DNA from: Oscillospiraceae bacterium
Lineage (GTDB): Bacteria > Bacillota > Clostridia > UMGS1810
NCBI GenBank assembly: GCA_021629085.1
Contig: JAJXRJ010000001.1
Location: 54,948-118,947, forward strand
DNA length: 64,000 nucleotides
Reading direction: 5' to 3'
This document shows positions 26,463 through 35,189 of this stretch, one piece after another (the stretch's first letter is position 1; every line of letters starts with the position of its first letter). Position numbers and translations under genes: made by a program. Under the pieces are notes generated by a model that saw only the letters and a program-made list of their open reading frames with translations, made no database searches and was not told the origin of the DNA.

Positions 26463-26486
26463 CTTTCTACTCTCCTTCCTATTTGC

Positions 26487-27347
26487 CTACCGCCCTTTTC
26501 CAATATCGCGGTGGGTGAGCAAGGACTTATAACCCAGCTTGAGCATGAGCTTATACACATGGTTGCTAAGCGTTACAGACCGATGCTTGCCGCCGGTGCA
26601 GCCAATGGCAATCACCAGCTGTGATTTTCCTTCTTCAATATAGTACGGGATTAAAAATGAAAGCATGTCGTCTAACCGTTTGATAAATTCTTTTGTCTGC
26701 GTAAATTTTTTTACGTAGTCCTGCACCTCTTTGTCAAGGCCAGTTTTATTTTTTAACTCTGGAATGTAATATGGATTGGGCAAAAAGCGGACATCAAATA
26801 CCAAATCTGCATCCAGCGGCACGCCATATTTAAACCCAAACGAAACCACATTGATGGTGATGGGCTTTTCCTCGCCGGTATCACTGAACAGGTTTGCAAT
26901 GTACTCCTTTAAATCCTTTGGGAGCATGTTGGAGGTATCCACCACATATTTTGCCTGTTGCTTTACCTCGCCAAGCAGGGCGCGCTCTTTTTCAATGCCC
27001 TCCAGCACCCTGCCGCTGCCGGAGAGCGGATGGGTACGGCGGGTTTCCTTGTATCGCTTTACAAGCGTTTTATCGTCTGCGTCTAAAAACAAAATTTCAT
27101 AGCTCTCACCATATTTTTCCAGTGCGTCTAAGCCTTTAAACACATCGGAAAAAAACTCACTGCTGCGCGAGTCAATGACAAACGCCACCTTGTTGATCTT
27201 ACTGTCCGATTGATAGCAAATTTCTGCAAACTTGGAAAACAGCTCTGCGGGCATATTGTCAATGCAGTAATATCCCATATCCTCAAAGCAGTCGACTGCC
27301 TGGCTCTTTCCCGCGCCGGACATCCCTGTGATGATGACAAATTTCAT
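26487..27347 (-). CDS. rapZ: RNase adapter / nucleotide-binding protein RapZ
   Basis: 286 aa. Walker A is GMSGAGKSQA (about 8-17). The C-terminal domain has the conserved IAIGCTGGKHRSV segment. It hydrolyses nucleotides; in Bacillus YvcJ influences competence. GGGGGGAG lies upstream of ATG 27347. Confidence 0.95.
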   Translation of the reverse strand: MKFVIITGMSGAGKSQAVDCFEDMGYYCIDNMPAELFSKFAEICYQSDSKINKVAFVIDSRSSEFFSDVFKGLDALEKYGESYEILFLDADDKTLVKRYKETRRTHPLSGSGRVLEGIEKERALLGEVKQQAKYVVDTSNMLPKDLKEYIANLFSDTGEEKPITINVVSFGFKYGVPLDADLVFDVRFLPNPYYIPELKNKTGLDKEVQDYVKKFTQTKEFIKRLDDMLSFLIPYYIEEGKSQLVIAIGCTGGKHRSVTLSNHVYKLMLKLGYKSLLTHRDIGKGR

Positions 27348-27359
27348 GCGGCTCCCCCC

Positions 27360-28277
27360 TTAGGATTCGTTCTTTAGTATCTGCACTTCTTCTAAAAGCT
27401 GGTATCCCGTCTTTTCAAACACAATTTCTTTTACGCGGCTAAACAGCGCAATCACATCGGAACACGTGGCATTCCCGGTATTTACCACAAAGCCGCAGTG
27501 TTTTTCCGACACCTGCGCGCCCCCCACCCGGAAGCCGCGCAAGCCGCACTCGTCAATGAGTTTGGAAGCGTAACTTCCCGCGGGGCGCTTAAACGCGCTG
27601 CCGGCGCTGGGAAGCTCCAGCGGCTGTTTTTCTCGCCGGCGAGCATTGAAATCGCGCATGGCCTGTTCAATCTCCTCCCGGTTTCCCGCTTGCAGCACAA
27701 GCTTTGATGACAAAATGGCTGTGCCCTTTAAAAATGCGCTGGTGCGGTATCCAAACCGGTGCTCCTCCCCCACCGCTTCCTGGATATGTCCTGTCTCATC
27801 CAAATATCGGGTGGCTACCACCACATCCTTCATTTCGCCGCCGTATGCCCCGGCGTTCATCCGCACAGCGCCGCCCAATGTCCCGGGGATGCCGGATGCA
27901 AATTCCAAACCGGTCAGGCTGTTTGCAAGCGCAAGATTTGCAATTTTAGAGAGCAGTGCGCCCGCCTGTGCCAATATGGACGTTCCCTCCACACGGATAT
28001 CGGAAAAGTTTTTGGCAAGCTTTATGACAACGCCGAAAAAACCAGCATCATCCACCAAAAGGTTGGAACCGTTTCCCATGATAAAATACGGAATACATTG
28101 CTCGCGCACAAGCTTTAAGACCGCTATCAGTTCCCCTTCCGTGCGCGGCAAAACCAAATACCGCGCCGGGCCGCCAATTTGAAAGGAAGTGTGGCGCTTC
28201 ATGGATTCGTTCTCCAGCAAGCGGTCGCTGCCGCCGCACGCCTCTATAAGTGCCTTTGTAAATGCCTGGTCAGTCAT
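27360..28277 (-). CDS. murB: UDP-N-acetylenolpyruvoylglucosamine reductase
   Basis: 305 aa from ATG 28277 (GGGAGGTGG upstream; an in-frame GTG at 28286 lies inside the RBS). The FAD-binding segment is MGNGSNLLV. GIPGTLGGAVRMNAGAYGGE and the catalytic-Ser region PSAGSAFKRP place it in type II MurB. It makes UDP-MurNAc for peptidoglycan. Confidence 0.95.
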   Translation of the reverse strand: MTDQAFTKALIEACGGSDRLLENESMKRHTSFQIGGPARYLVLPRTEGELIAVLKLVREQCIPYFIMGNGSNLLVDDAGFFGVVIKLAKNFSDIRVEGTSILAQAGALLSKIANLALANSLTGLEFASGIPGTLGGAVRMNAGAYGGEMKDVVVATRYLDETGHIQEAVGEEHRFGYRTSAFLKGTAILSSKLVLQAGNREEIEQAMRDFNARRREKQPLELPSAGSAFKRPAGSYASKLIDECGLRGFRVGGAQVSEKHCGFVVNTGNATCSDVIALFSRVKEIVFEKTGYQLLEEVQILKNES

Positions 28278-28317
28278 AAAAACCACCTCCCTTTAGTGTA
28301 TGTGGCGCACTGCCGGT

Positions 28318-29262
28318 TTATTTGCCCAAAAACGCCGCGCCAATGATGCCCGCATCGTTGCCAAGCTTGGCAATGCTGATTTTCGCCTTGGGCACACCAT
28401 CCGGGCCGTAGGTGTTTTTCTTCACATACTCAATCACGGGCTTTATGAGATTATCTCCCTCTTTGCTGATGCCGCCGCCCACCACAATGGCCTGCGGCTG
28501 CAGGGTGTTGATGATATTTACAATTCCCTCGGACACATATTTGATATAATTGTCCACCAGTTCCTGCCCCACGCTGTCGCCCTGGCGCGCGGCAATAAAC
28601 GCGGTTTTTCCGCTGCCCTTGCCGCCGTTTTCCGCAACCAGCTTTGCCACAATCGAATCCGGATGCGCTTTGGCAGCGCGCTCGGTGTCGCGGATGAGCG
28701 CCGTTGCCGAGGCATAGGCTTCCCAGCATCCCCTGCGTCCGCAGGAACACGTTTCGCCGTCCACCACAATGACCGTGTGGCCCAGTTCCCCCGCAATTCC
28801 GTTAAATCCGGTAAAAATCTTTTTATTCATAATAATCCCGCCGCCAACACCAGTACCCAATGTCACGGCAATCAAGTCGGATACACTGTCGTCGCCCAGC
28901 GCAAAAAACTCGCCCAGTGCCGCGCAGTTGGCGTCGTTGCCCACATAAACCGGCACGTCGTAATACTTTCTTAGCTCCTCAGCCACCGGCGCGTCAAACA
29001 AATTCAAATTGTTGGAATACATCACAACGCCTTTTTTGTCGTCAATGGAGCCCGGGCTGCCAATGCCAATGGAAATGATATCCGTCACATCTTTGCCCGT
29101 GTCTTTTAACACCTTGTCAACCAGCATTGCCATATCCTTTACAATTTCAGTATAGTGCTCCTGTGCACGCGTGGGGCAGCTCGCCTTTGCAACAATTTCG
29201 CCCGCCTCGCTGACCAATCCCACTTTAATTCCGGTTCCTCCCAAATCTACGCCTACATACAT
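28318..29262 (-). CDS. glcK: ROK-family glucokinase
   Basis: 314 aa. The phosphate-binding motif is DLGGTGIKVG, the catalytic region GTGVGGGI, and the ROK zinc site CSCGRRGCWEAY. It probably phosphorylates glucose (or another hexose) released by the intracellular glycosidases. RBS AGGAGG lies before ATG 29262. Confidence 0.9.
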   Translation of the reverse strand: MYVGVDLGGTGIKVGLVSEAGEIVAKASCPTRAQEHYTEIVKDMAMLVDKVLKDTGKDVTDIISIGIGSPGSIDDKKGVVMYSNNLNLFDAPVAEELRKYYDVPVYVGNDANCAALGEFFALGDDSVSDLIAVTLGTGVGGGIIMNKKIFTGFNGIAGELGHTVIVVDGETCSCGRRGCWEAYASATALIRDTERAAKAHPDSIVAKLVAENGGKGSGKTAFIAARQGDSVGQELVDNYIKYVSEGIVNIINTLQPQAIVVGGGISKEGDNLIKPVIEYVKKNTYGPDGVPKAKISIAKLGNDAGIIGAAFLGK

Positions 29263-29290
29263 AAATAAGAATCCTCCTAAATATTGATTG

Positions 29291-30025
29291 TCAAATTTCT
29301 ATTTTTTGCCGACCAGTGTCCGGACGGCTGTTCATATACGCGATGACCGAGTTTGCAGTGCGGTTGACAATGAGCTCCTCGGGAAAGCCAATCTCCTGAA
29401 ACAACCGTTCCGCATGCGGGTATACCCCCACCTCGTAGCAAAAATGCGCATCGGAATCCACCGATACCAAAACGCCGAGTTTTTTACACAGCTTTGCAAT
29501 TTCTACACAGTTTGGCACGCTTGGCTTGCGCACATCCCAGGTGTGGTTGTTAATTTCAACAATCTTGCCCGCGTCCCGCACAGCTTTTAACACGGTTTCG
29601 TGTTCAAACGGGAAAGCGGCGCTGCCACAGTGTCCCAAAATGTCTACATATGGGTTTTTTAGCACATTTAAATAGGCTTGCGTGTTTTCCTCTATGCTCC
29701 CCGGCTTGCAGCACGGGCTGTGGTAGCTTGCAATGGCCAAATCCAGTTTTTTAAGCGTATTTTCCGGAAGGTCAATCTCGCCGTCAAGGTTCATAATATT
29801 CACTTCCGCACCAAACAGCAGCTGGATTCCCCCTATTATGCGTGGCAAAGAATGCAGATTGTCAAAATGCCATATGTGCGGCGCATCTCCAATCCCCATG
29901 GCGTGGTCGGTCAGCGCAATCAGCTCCAGCGCATGCTCCTTAGCCGCGGCTGTAAGCTCCAGCACAGTGGAATACGCGTGGTCGCTTGCAATGGTGTGAC
30001 AGTGCAAATCTGTTAAAATCTTCAT
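29291..30025 (-). CDS. PHP-domain phosphatase (YcdX family)
   Basis: 244 aa. All PHP metal motifs are present: DLHCHT, TDHA, GAEVN, SYHSP, GHCG and DSDAH. Members of this family are trinuclear-metal phosphatases with activity on small phosphate monoesters. It is co-oriented and closely spaced with hprK upstream and the ROK kinase downstream. Confidence 0.87.
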   Translation of the reverse strand: MKILTDLHCHTIASDHAYSTVLELTAAAKEHALELIALTDHAMGIGDAPHIWHFDNLHSLPRIIGGIQLLFGAEVNIMNLDGEIDLPENTLKKLDLAIASYHSPCCKPGSIEENTQAYLNVLKNPYVDILGHCGSAAFPFEHETVLKAVRDAGKIVEINNHTWDVRKPSVPNCVEIAKLCKKLGVLVSVDSDAHFCYEVGVYPHAERLFQEIGFPEELIVNRTANSVIAYMNSRPDTGRQKIEI

Positions 30026-30047
30026 GGATCAAATGCTCCCTTCGTTG

Positions 30048-30992
30048 TCAGTTGTCTGCTCCTTCCGTGCTCTTTTCCAGAATGCGCTTGTTGAGCGCTT
30101 GCGCCGCGTTGTAGCCCATTTTCTTCTGCCGGTTGTTCATGGCGGCTACCTCCACAATGACTGCAAGGTTCCGTCCGGGCTTTACCGGAATGGTGAGTGA
30201 CGGAATATCGATCCCCAAAATATTGGTGTATTCTGTGTTTAGCCCCAGCCGGTCGTACTGCTTATGCGCCTGCCAGTTTTCCAGATGAATGACCATATCA
30301 ATTTTTTCGGTGTCCTTTACAGCGCCCATACCAAAAATCTGCTTGACGTCAATAATGCCAATGCCGCGCAGCTCAATAAAATGCCGGATAATTTCGGGGG
30401 CGCTGCCCACCAGCGATTTATCCGAAACCTTTTTAATTTCCACTGCGTCGTCCGCCACTAAGCGGTGCCCGCGCTTGACCAGCTCAATCGCGGTTTCACT
30501 CTTCCCAACCCCGCTGTCCGCCAAAAGCAAAATGCCCTCGCCATATACCTCCACCAAAACGCCGTGCCGCGTCTCTCTCTCTGCCAACATGAGGTTTAAA
30601 TATGCAATGAGCGCGCTCATAAACCGCGATGTGGAAACCTTTGTGCGCAAAACCGGCGTTTGATAGCGGGTTGCAATTTCCACCAAACAGGGCGGCGGCT
30701 CAATATCGCGGGAAATGATAATGGCGGGAATTTGCTGTTTAAAAAGCGCCTCTAACACCGCCTTCTTGTTTTCTTCCGGCATTTGTTCTAAATAGGTGGA
30801 CTCCACCGTCCCAATCATCTGTATCCGCGTGTTGTCAAAATAGTCAAAAAAACCTGCAAGCTGCAAGCCGGAACGATTGACTTCGTTGTTGCTCACCATA
30901 ATTTTGTCCATGTTCTCTACGGTGTTTAACTGCTGCAGTTTAAATTCCTCCACAATCTCCATGAGGGGAACGCTAAATCCGGATTTGGGCAT
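30048..30992 (-). CDS. hprK: HPr kinase/phosphorylase
   Basis: 314 aa from ATG 30992 (GGAGG 6 nt upstream; another ATG lies three bases earlier). The P-loop is LADSGVGKSE, and the signature IELRGIGIIDV is followed by FGMGAVKD. It phosphorylates HPr on Ser46, the sensor step of Gram-positive carbon catabolite repression. Confidence 0.95.
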   Translation of the reverse strand: MPKSGFSVPLMEIVEEFKLQQLNTVENMDKIMVSNNEVNRSGLQLAGFFDYFDNTRIQMIGTVESTYLEQMPEENKKAVLEALFKQQIPAIIISRDIEPPPCLVEIATRYQTPVLRTKVSTSRFMSALIAYLNLMLAERETRHGVLVEVYGEGILLLADSGVGKSETAIELVKRGHRLVADDAVEIKKVSDKSLVGSAPEIIRHFIELRGIGIIDVKQIFGMGAVKDTEKIDMVIHLENWQAHKQYDRLGLNTEYTNILGIDIPSLTIPVKPGRNLAVIVEVAAMNNRQKKMGYNAAQALNKRILEKSTEGADN

Positions 30993-31046
30993 CATAAACC
31001 TCCGTTTCCATCCAAAAACCATTTCATTCCAAATTGATACAGTCCT

Positions 31047-31075
31047 ATTATATATCATTTACAAAGAAAATCAAA
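31047..31075 (-). promoter_or_regulatory. Candidate hprK promoter
   Basis: On the minus strand TATAAT (31052-31047) lies with TTTGAT (31075-31070) at 17-nt spacing. The -35 is weak. Confidence 0.4.
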
Positions 31076-31103
31076 GGGATTTTAAAGTTTTTTTAAAAAA
31101 ATC

Positions 31104-31132
31104 TTGCAAACTGGGCAAATATCTGTTAAAAT
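31104..31132 (+). promoter_or_regulatory. rpmB promoter
   Basis: TTGCAA (31104-31109), a 17-nt spacer and TAAAAT (31127-31132), 46 nt before the start codon. Confidence 0.7.
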
Positions 31133-31178
31133 ATTAGATGCTTTATGGATTCGTTTTGATTTAGGAGGTGTAACATAC

Positions 31179-31367
31179 ATGGCAAAATGCGATATTTGCG
31201 GCAAAGGCACAACCTTTGGAATTAAGGTCAGCCATTCGCACAGAAGATCAAACCGGGCTTGGAAAGCCAATATCAGAACTGTAAAGGCGCTGGTGAATGG
31301 AACTCCGAAGAAGGTGAAAGTATGCACAAGGTGCCTGCGTTCAGACAAGGTTACCCGCGCAATCTAA
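31179..31367 (+). CDS. rpmB: 50S ribosomal protein L28
   Basis: 62 aa from ATG 31179, with AGGAGGTG 8 nt upstream. It begins MAKCDICGKG and carries a second pair, CTRC, so it is the zinc-binding (C+) form. The adjacent, convergent spoVM is also its neighbour in Bacillus. Confidence 0.96.
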   Translation: MAKCDICGKGTTFGIKVSHSHRRSNRAWKANIRTVKALVNGTPKKVKVCTRCLRSDKVTRAI

Positions 31368-31389
31368 CCGCTTTGATTCTGCGTGAAAT

Positions 31390-31432
31390 AAAATAAGGGA
31401 TTTGCATGTTCAAGATGCAAATCCCTTATTTT
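31390..31432. terminator. Bidirectional terminator between rpmB and spoVM
   Basis: 18-bp perfect arms (31390-31407 and 31415-31432) with a 7-nt loop and A/T-rich flanks on both sides serve the convergent genes. Confidence 0.85.
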
Positions 31433-31454
31433 ATTTTGTCAAGCACTATGTAGC

Positions 31455-31526
31455 CTACCGCATTTTGAAAATACTTTTCAGCAGTTTTCCCCAAAACTTC
31501 GACGCCTTTAATACAACCACCTTCAT
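31455..31526 (-). CDS. spoVM: Stage V sporulation protein SpoVM
   Basis: A 23-aa amphipathic peptide, MKVVVLKASKFWGKLL followed by KSIFKMR. Length, the MK start, the KxxKF core, basic amphipathic helix and location beside rpmB all match SpoVM, the curvature-sensing anchor of the spore coat. RBS AAAGAGGTG lies before ATG 31526. The position of B. subtilis Pro9, important for localisation there, is Ser here. Confidence 0.85.
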   Translation of the reverse strand: MKVVVLKASKFWGKLLKSIFKMR

Positions 31527-31540
31527 AATCACACCTCTTT

Positions 31541-31705
31541 CTAAAATCTGGAGCTTTGGATGTACAGCACACAAAGAACAACAATTACCAGCACGGCCAA
31601 AATCACCGTACAGACGGGCGGGAACAGGCATGCGGACAGAATCCCCAGCAAATATGCAATTCCTATGCCAAACCATGCGCGGTATCTGCGGCATCTGTGA
31701 AACAT
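31541..31705 (-). CDS. Small membrane protein upstream of spoVM (54 aa)
   Basis: ATG 31705 to TAG 31543-31541. A basic N-terminus (MFHRCRRYRAW) is followed by two hydrophobic stretches (about 12-30 and 32-49) split by a Pro-Pro. It lies between holA and spoVM, ending 14 nt before spoVM. The RBS (AAGGGCTGGG) is only fair. Function unknown; it may be a sporulation-linked membrane protein by position only. Confidence 0.6.
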   Translation of the reverse strand: MFHRCRRYRAWFGIGIAYLLGILSACLFPPVCTVILAVLVIVVLCVLYIQSSRF

Positions 31706-31755
31706 CTTTATCCCAGCCCTTTTTTGATAGTGTTACTGTATTATATGAAAGAGGC

Positions 31756-32742
31756 TTAAAAGTGTGATTGTGCAATGAGCATCTCAAGCAAAGTCCAGGG
31801 TTCCGCCTGCCCCGATTTAATTTTTAAATCGGTCTCCTGGCAGAGAAACACCATTTCATCCAGCTTTTCAAGCGTAAATGCACCTGCTTTGCTTAAATAG
31901 CTTTTGATAAAAAACGGCGGCACGCCAATTTGTTTTGCCAGGTCTGCATCCCGCATTTTCCCAGAGAGCAGTTTTACTTTGCGAAGCTTTAAGTAGTCGG
32001 ATGCAAACAGCGTTAAAATCACGGCGGGCTGCTCTCTGAGCGTTTTTAAATCGCGCAGCATGGCATATGCGTCCGCCATTTTGCCTGCCGCGGCGGCGTC
32101 AATCATATCAAACACGCGGCGCTCTGTGCGCTTGCATACACAGACGTCTATGTCTGCGCGCAAAATTTCGCCTGCGTCCTTTTTATAATAGATAAGTTTC
32201 ATTAATTCCTGAAAAATTGCGTGCATGCCCTTGTCACAGTGTTCCAAAAAATAGAGGATATCCCGGTCGGCCATTTTCATCTCATGGGAGCGCAAAATGC
32301 GCAGCACCCAATTTTTTAAATCCGCCTGCTGCTGGTATTTGTATTCCTTGACAGCGCCAACAGCGGCAGCGCGTTTGTAAAGTACGCTCCTCTTATCTAT
32401 TTCCCCCTCTAAAAACACCATGACCAAATAGTCTGGAAGATCGTCAAACAGTGCGGTAAAAAAACGCTTTTCCTCTTCCGGCGCGCTCTTAAACAGCCCG
32501 GAATGCTTGATATATACCGCTTTTTGATCACACATAAGCGGCGGCATCAAGCAAAATTCTTCCAATGCACGCCGGTCCACCTGGCGGTTGAAGGTCAAAA
32601 GATTAAAGCCCTCCCCCGTAGTGCCCACCGTGCGTTTTAAAATATCAGCAGCGTAATACTCCTTCAAATATTCCTCTTCGCCATAAAACAAATACAGCTG
32701 CGCTTTGCTTCCCTGCAGCCCTTTTTCCTTGGTATCCTTCAT
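31756..32742 (-). CDS. holA: DNA polymerase III subunit delta
   Basis: 328 aa from ATG 32742 (AGAGGGG upstream). It begins YLFYGEEEYLKEYY, the usual HolA/YqeN beginning, with an AAA+-like fold lacking canonical Walker motifs and a C-terminal helical collar. It is the clamp-loader subunit that opens the beta clamp. Its 5' end overlaps the comEC 3' end by 98 nt. Confidence 0.9.
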   Translation of the reverse strand: MKDTKEKGLQGSKAQLYLFYGEEEYLKEYYAADILKRTVGTTGEGFNLLTFNRQVDRRALEEFCLMPPLMCDQKAVYIKHSGLFKSAPEEEKRFFTALFDDLPDYLVMVFLEGEIDKRSVLYKRAAAVGAVKEYKYQQQADLKNWVLRILRSHEMKMADRDILYFLEHCDKGMHAIFQELMKLIYYKKDAGEILRADIDVCVCKRTERRVFDMIDAAAAGKMADAYAMLRDLKTLREQPAVILTLFASDYLKLRKVKLLSGKMRDADLAKQIGVPPFFIKSYLSKAGAFTLEKLDEMVFLCQETDLKIKSGQAEPWTLLEMLIAQSHF

Positions 32743-35071
32743 TTTTTGCCCCTCTTTCTGTGCGGATTGATGCAATCCCGCTTTTATCTACAGTTATGGT
32801 AACTGTCCCGTTTTGATCCGTTCGGTAGTAGTCAATCTGAAGGCTGTTAAGCGCATCTAACGTCGCGGCGTGCGGATGCCCGTACGAGTTGTCCTTCCCC
32901 GCGCTGATTACGGCAACCGCCGGGTTTACCGTTTTTAAAAACTGCTCGCCAGACGACGTAGAGGAACCGTGATGCCCCACCTTTAAAACGGTGGACTGTA
33001 ATTCGCCGGACAGAATTGCGCGTTCCGCATCGCTCTCTAAGTCCCCTGTGAACAAGAAAGAAATATCACGATAGGTAAGCTTCATCACAAGCGATTGGTT
33101 GTTTTGGGAATACCAGCGGTCCTTTACCGGCGAAAGCGTCTGAATCTCTACGCCATCCGGCGTTTTGTAAGAATCGCCGCGCGAAAAATAGTAAACCTTT
33201 GTGCCGTTTTTCTCCGCCAAATCGGAAAGCATATCCCGCACTTCAAAATCATCCAGATTGATGGTATCCGGCATAACCAGCGTTTTAACTTCCATCTTTT
33301 CCAAAAGGGATGCAATTCCGCCGTAATGGTCATAGTGGTAATGGCTGACAACTGCACAGTCTAAACTTTTTATCCCATTCTTTAACAGATACGGCATCAC
33401 CACTTTTCCGCCCACGTCGTAGTCGCTTCCCTCAATACCTCCGCCGTCTATCAAAATGCTGTTTCCTTCCGGTGTTTTGACAATGGTACAGTCTCCCTGC
33501 CCAACATCTAAAAAGGTGACCTTAAGCGTTCCGTCCGGCAGATTGACAAACACAAGCACAACGGCAACCACGCACGCAAGCGTTAGCCCCGCCGCACGTT
33601 CCCATTTCTTTTTGCTTTGAAACACCGTTAAGATACACAGCGCAATTGAGCCAAGCAACAGCAAATCCAAAAGCGCCTGACGGCCTGAAACCACAATGGA
33701 GGCAAATGGGATGTTTGCCACAAAAGAAGCAATAAACAAAAACAGACGCGCGCAAAGATACACACAGCCTGAAAACAGGGCGACAAACTTTGGAAACAGA
33801 AGCGCCACTGCCAAAAAGAGCACAGACAACCCCAGAAGCAGGCTCATAACAGGCGACGCCAAAATGTTGGCCACAATCGCGAGAAGCGAAATTTGGTTAA
33901 ACACGAAAACCGTAATGGGAAACGTTGCCGCCTGCGCGCAAATGGTAACCGATGCCATTTCAAAAAGCCGCTTGCATTTGAAGCGTGACTTTTTGAGCAT
34001 CCATGAAGACATCGGCGCGGCAAACAGCACAATCCCCAGCGTGGACACAAAGGACAGCTGGAAGGAAACGTCAAACACCGCATAAGGGTTTTGCAGCAAA
34101 ATGACCGCCGCCGCAATGGCAAGCGAATTGACCGGCGCGCGTTCACGGCCCAGCATTGTCCCTACGTTCATCAATATCATCATGATGGCTGCACGAATGA
34201 CAGGATATCCAAACCCGGTCATCACGCTTGCAGCCACACAAAGCAAACAGTTTATAAGCGGGACGAGAAACCGCCGTTTCCTGCCCGTAATGCCAGAGAG
34301 GAAAATTCCCGCATACAAAATGAACAGGCTCAAGTGCAAACCAGACACAGCCAGCATATGCGACAGTCCAGAACGCGAAAAGTCGTTTTTCACCTCTTCA
34401 GACAAACTGTTTTTATCTCCCAGCAAAATGGCCTTGACCACCGCTGCCACTTGGCCTGGCAGATAGGTTTCAATGGCGTCTGCCGCACGCACCTTTACCT
34501 GCAGCACAGACTTGACAAACGGATTTACAAAGGCTTGCTCCTCTGCGCGCGAAAGCAAAAGCGCATTGGTATTCACCTGTGCATATATGCCATATCTGCG
34601 CCAAGCCGCCGCTTGTTTTTCTGAGTCGGGCAGCGCAATTTGTGCTGCCTTTACAAGCACAGTGTCGCCATAGGCAAACGGCTTCGTGTTTTCATAATCC
34701 TTCACGTACAGCCTCAGTTTGCCGCGCGTTTTGCCGCCGTCCTCTTTGATGAGCCTCGCCTCATAAATCACGGTCCCCTCTTCTAAAACCGGGACGTCCA
34801 CAATCTGGCACACAATATCCTGCGTCTTTGCCGCACTGTCCTCAAACGGCATGGCAAGCAACCCTTGATGCACATAAAACACAATAACGCCCGCGCCAAA
34901 TGCCAAAACGGCAGCGGCTGTCAGCCGGTTTTTCCGAAACAGGCACAAATGAAAAACTGCCGCCCCCATCAGCACCAGCACAAAAATCAGCATATTCAAG
35001 TTGGTGTAAACACCGATCGCTGCAATTCCGGCAATATACGCAATCAGGATTGTGAAAAAATATTTTCTCAT
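32645..35071 (-). CDS. comEC: DNA internalization / competence protein ComEC
   Basis: 808 aa from ATG 35071 (AAAGGATAAG upstream; the longer frame to 35239 crosses the promoter region). It has N-terminal membrane helices with an OB-like domain, the central ComEC/Rec2 competence domain with SHMLAVSGLHLSLF, and a C-terminal metallo-beta-lactamase domain with SHYHYDHYGG and GHHGS. It forms the channel for single-stranded DNA uptake. The last 30 or so residues lie in the overlap with holA and look unlike the domain, so the original stop may have been lost. Confidence 0.92.
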   Translation of the reverse strand: MRKYFFTILIAYIAGIAAIGVYTNLNMLIFVLVLMGAAVFHLCLFRKNRLTAAAVLAFGAGVIVFYVHQGLLAMPFEDSAAKTQDIVCQIVDVPVLEEGTVIYEARLIKEDGGKTRGKLRLYVKDYENTKPFAYGDTVLVKAAQIALPDSEKQAAAWRRYGIYAQVNTNALLLSRAEEQAFVNPFVKSVLQVKVRAADAIETYLPGQVAAVVKAILLGDKNSLSEEVKNDFSRSGLSHMLAVSGLHLSLFILYAGIFLSGITGRKRRFLVPLINCLLCVAASVMTGFGYPVIRAAIMMILMNVGTMLGRERAPVNSLAIAAAVILLQNPYAVFDVSFQLSFVSTLGIVLFAAPMSSWMLKKSRFKCKRLFEMASVTICAQAATFPITVFVFNQISLLAIVANILASPVMSLLLGLSVLFLAVALLFPKFVALFSGCVYLCARLFLFIASFVANIPFASIVVSGRQALLDLLLLGSIALCILTVFQSKKKWERAAGLTLACVVAVVLVFVNLPDGTLKVTFLDVGQGDCTIVKTPEGNSILIDGGGIEGSDYDVGGKVVMPYLLKNGIKSLDCAVVSHYHYDHYGGIASLLEKMEVKTLVMPDTINLDDFEVRDMLSDLAEKNGTKVYYFSRGDSYKTPDGVEIQTLSPVKDRWYSQNNQSLVMKLTYRDISFLFTGDLESDAERAILSGELQSTVLKVGHHGSSTSSGEQFLKTVNPAVAVISAGKDNSYGHPHAATLDALNSLQIDYYRTDQNGTVTITVDKSGIASIRTERGAKNEGYQGKRAAGKQSAAVFVLWRRGIFEGVLRC

Positions 35072-35088
35072 TTTTCTTATCCTTTTAC

Positions 35089-35138
35089 TTGACAATCTGT
35101 AATTTTCGGTTATACTATAATTCAACAAGTGAATTATA
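35089..35138. promoter_or_regulatory. Divergent promoter region with 9-bp inverted repeat
   Basis: On the plus strand TTGACA (35089-35094), a 16-nt spacer and TATACT (35111-35116). Overlapping it is the perfect repeat TATAATTCA (35116-35124) / TGAATTATA (35130-35138). The second arm reads as a TATAAT -10 on the minus strand, towards comEC. Confidence 0.6.
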
Positions 35139-35189
35139 CCATACCAGACATAAAATTGGCAATTGGAATTTATGAAAAAGGGGGCTTTC

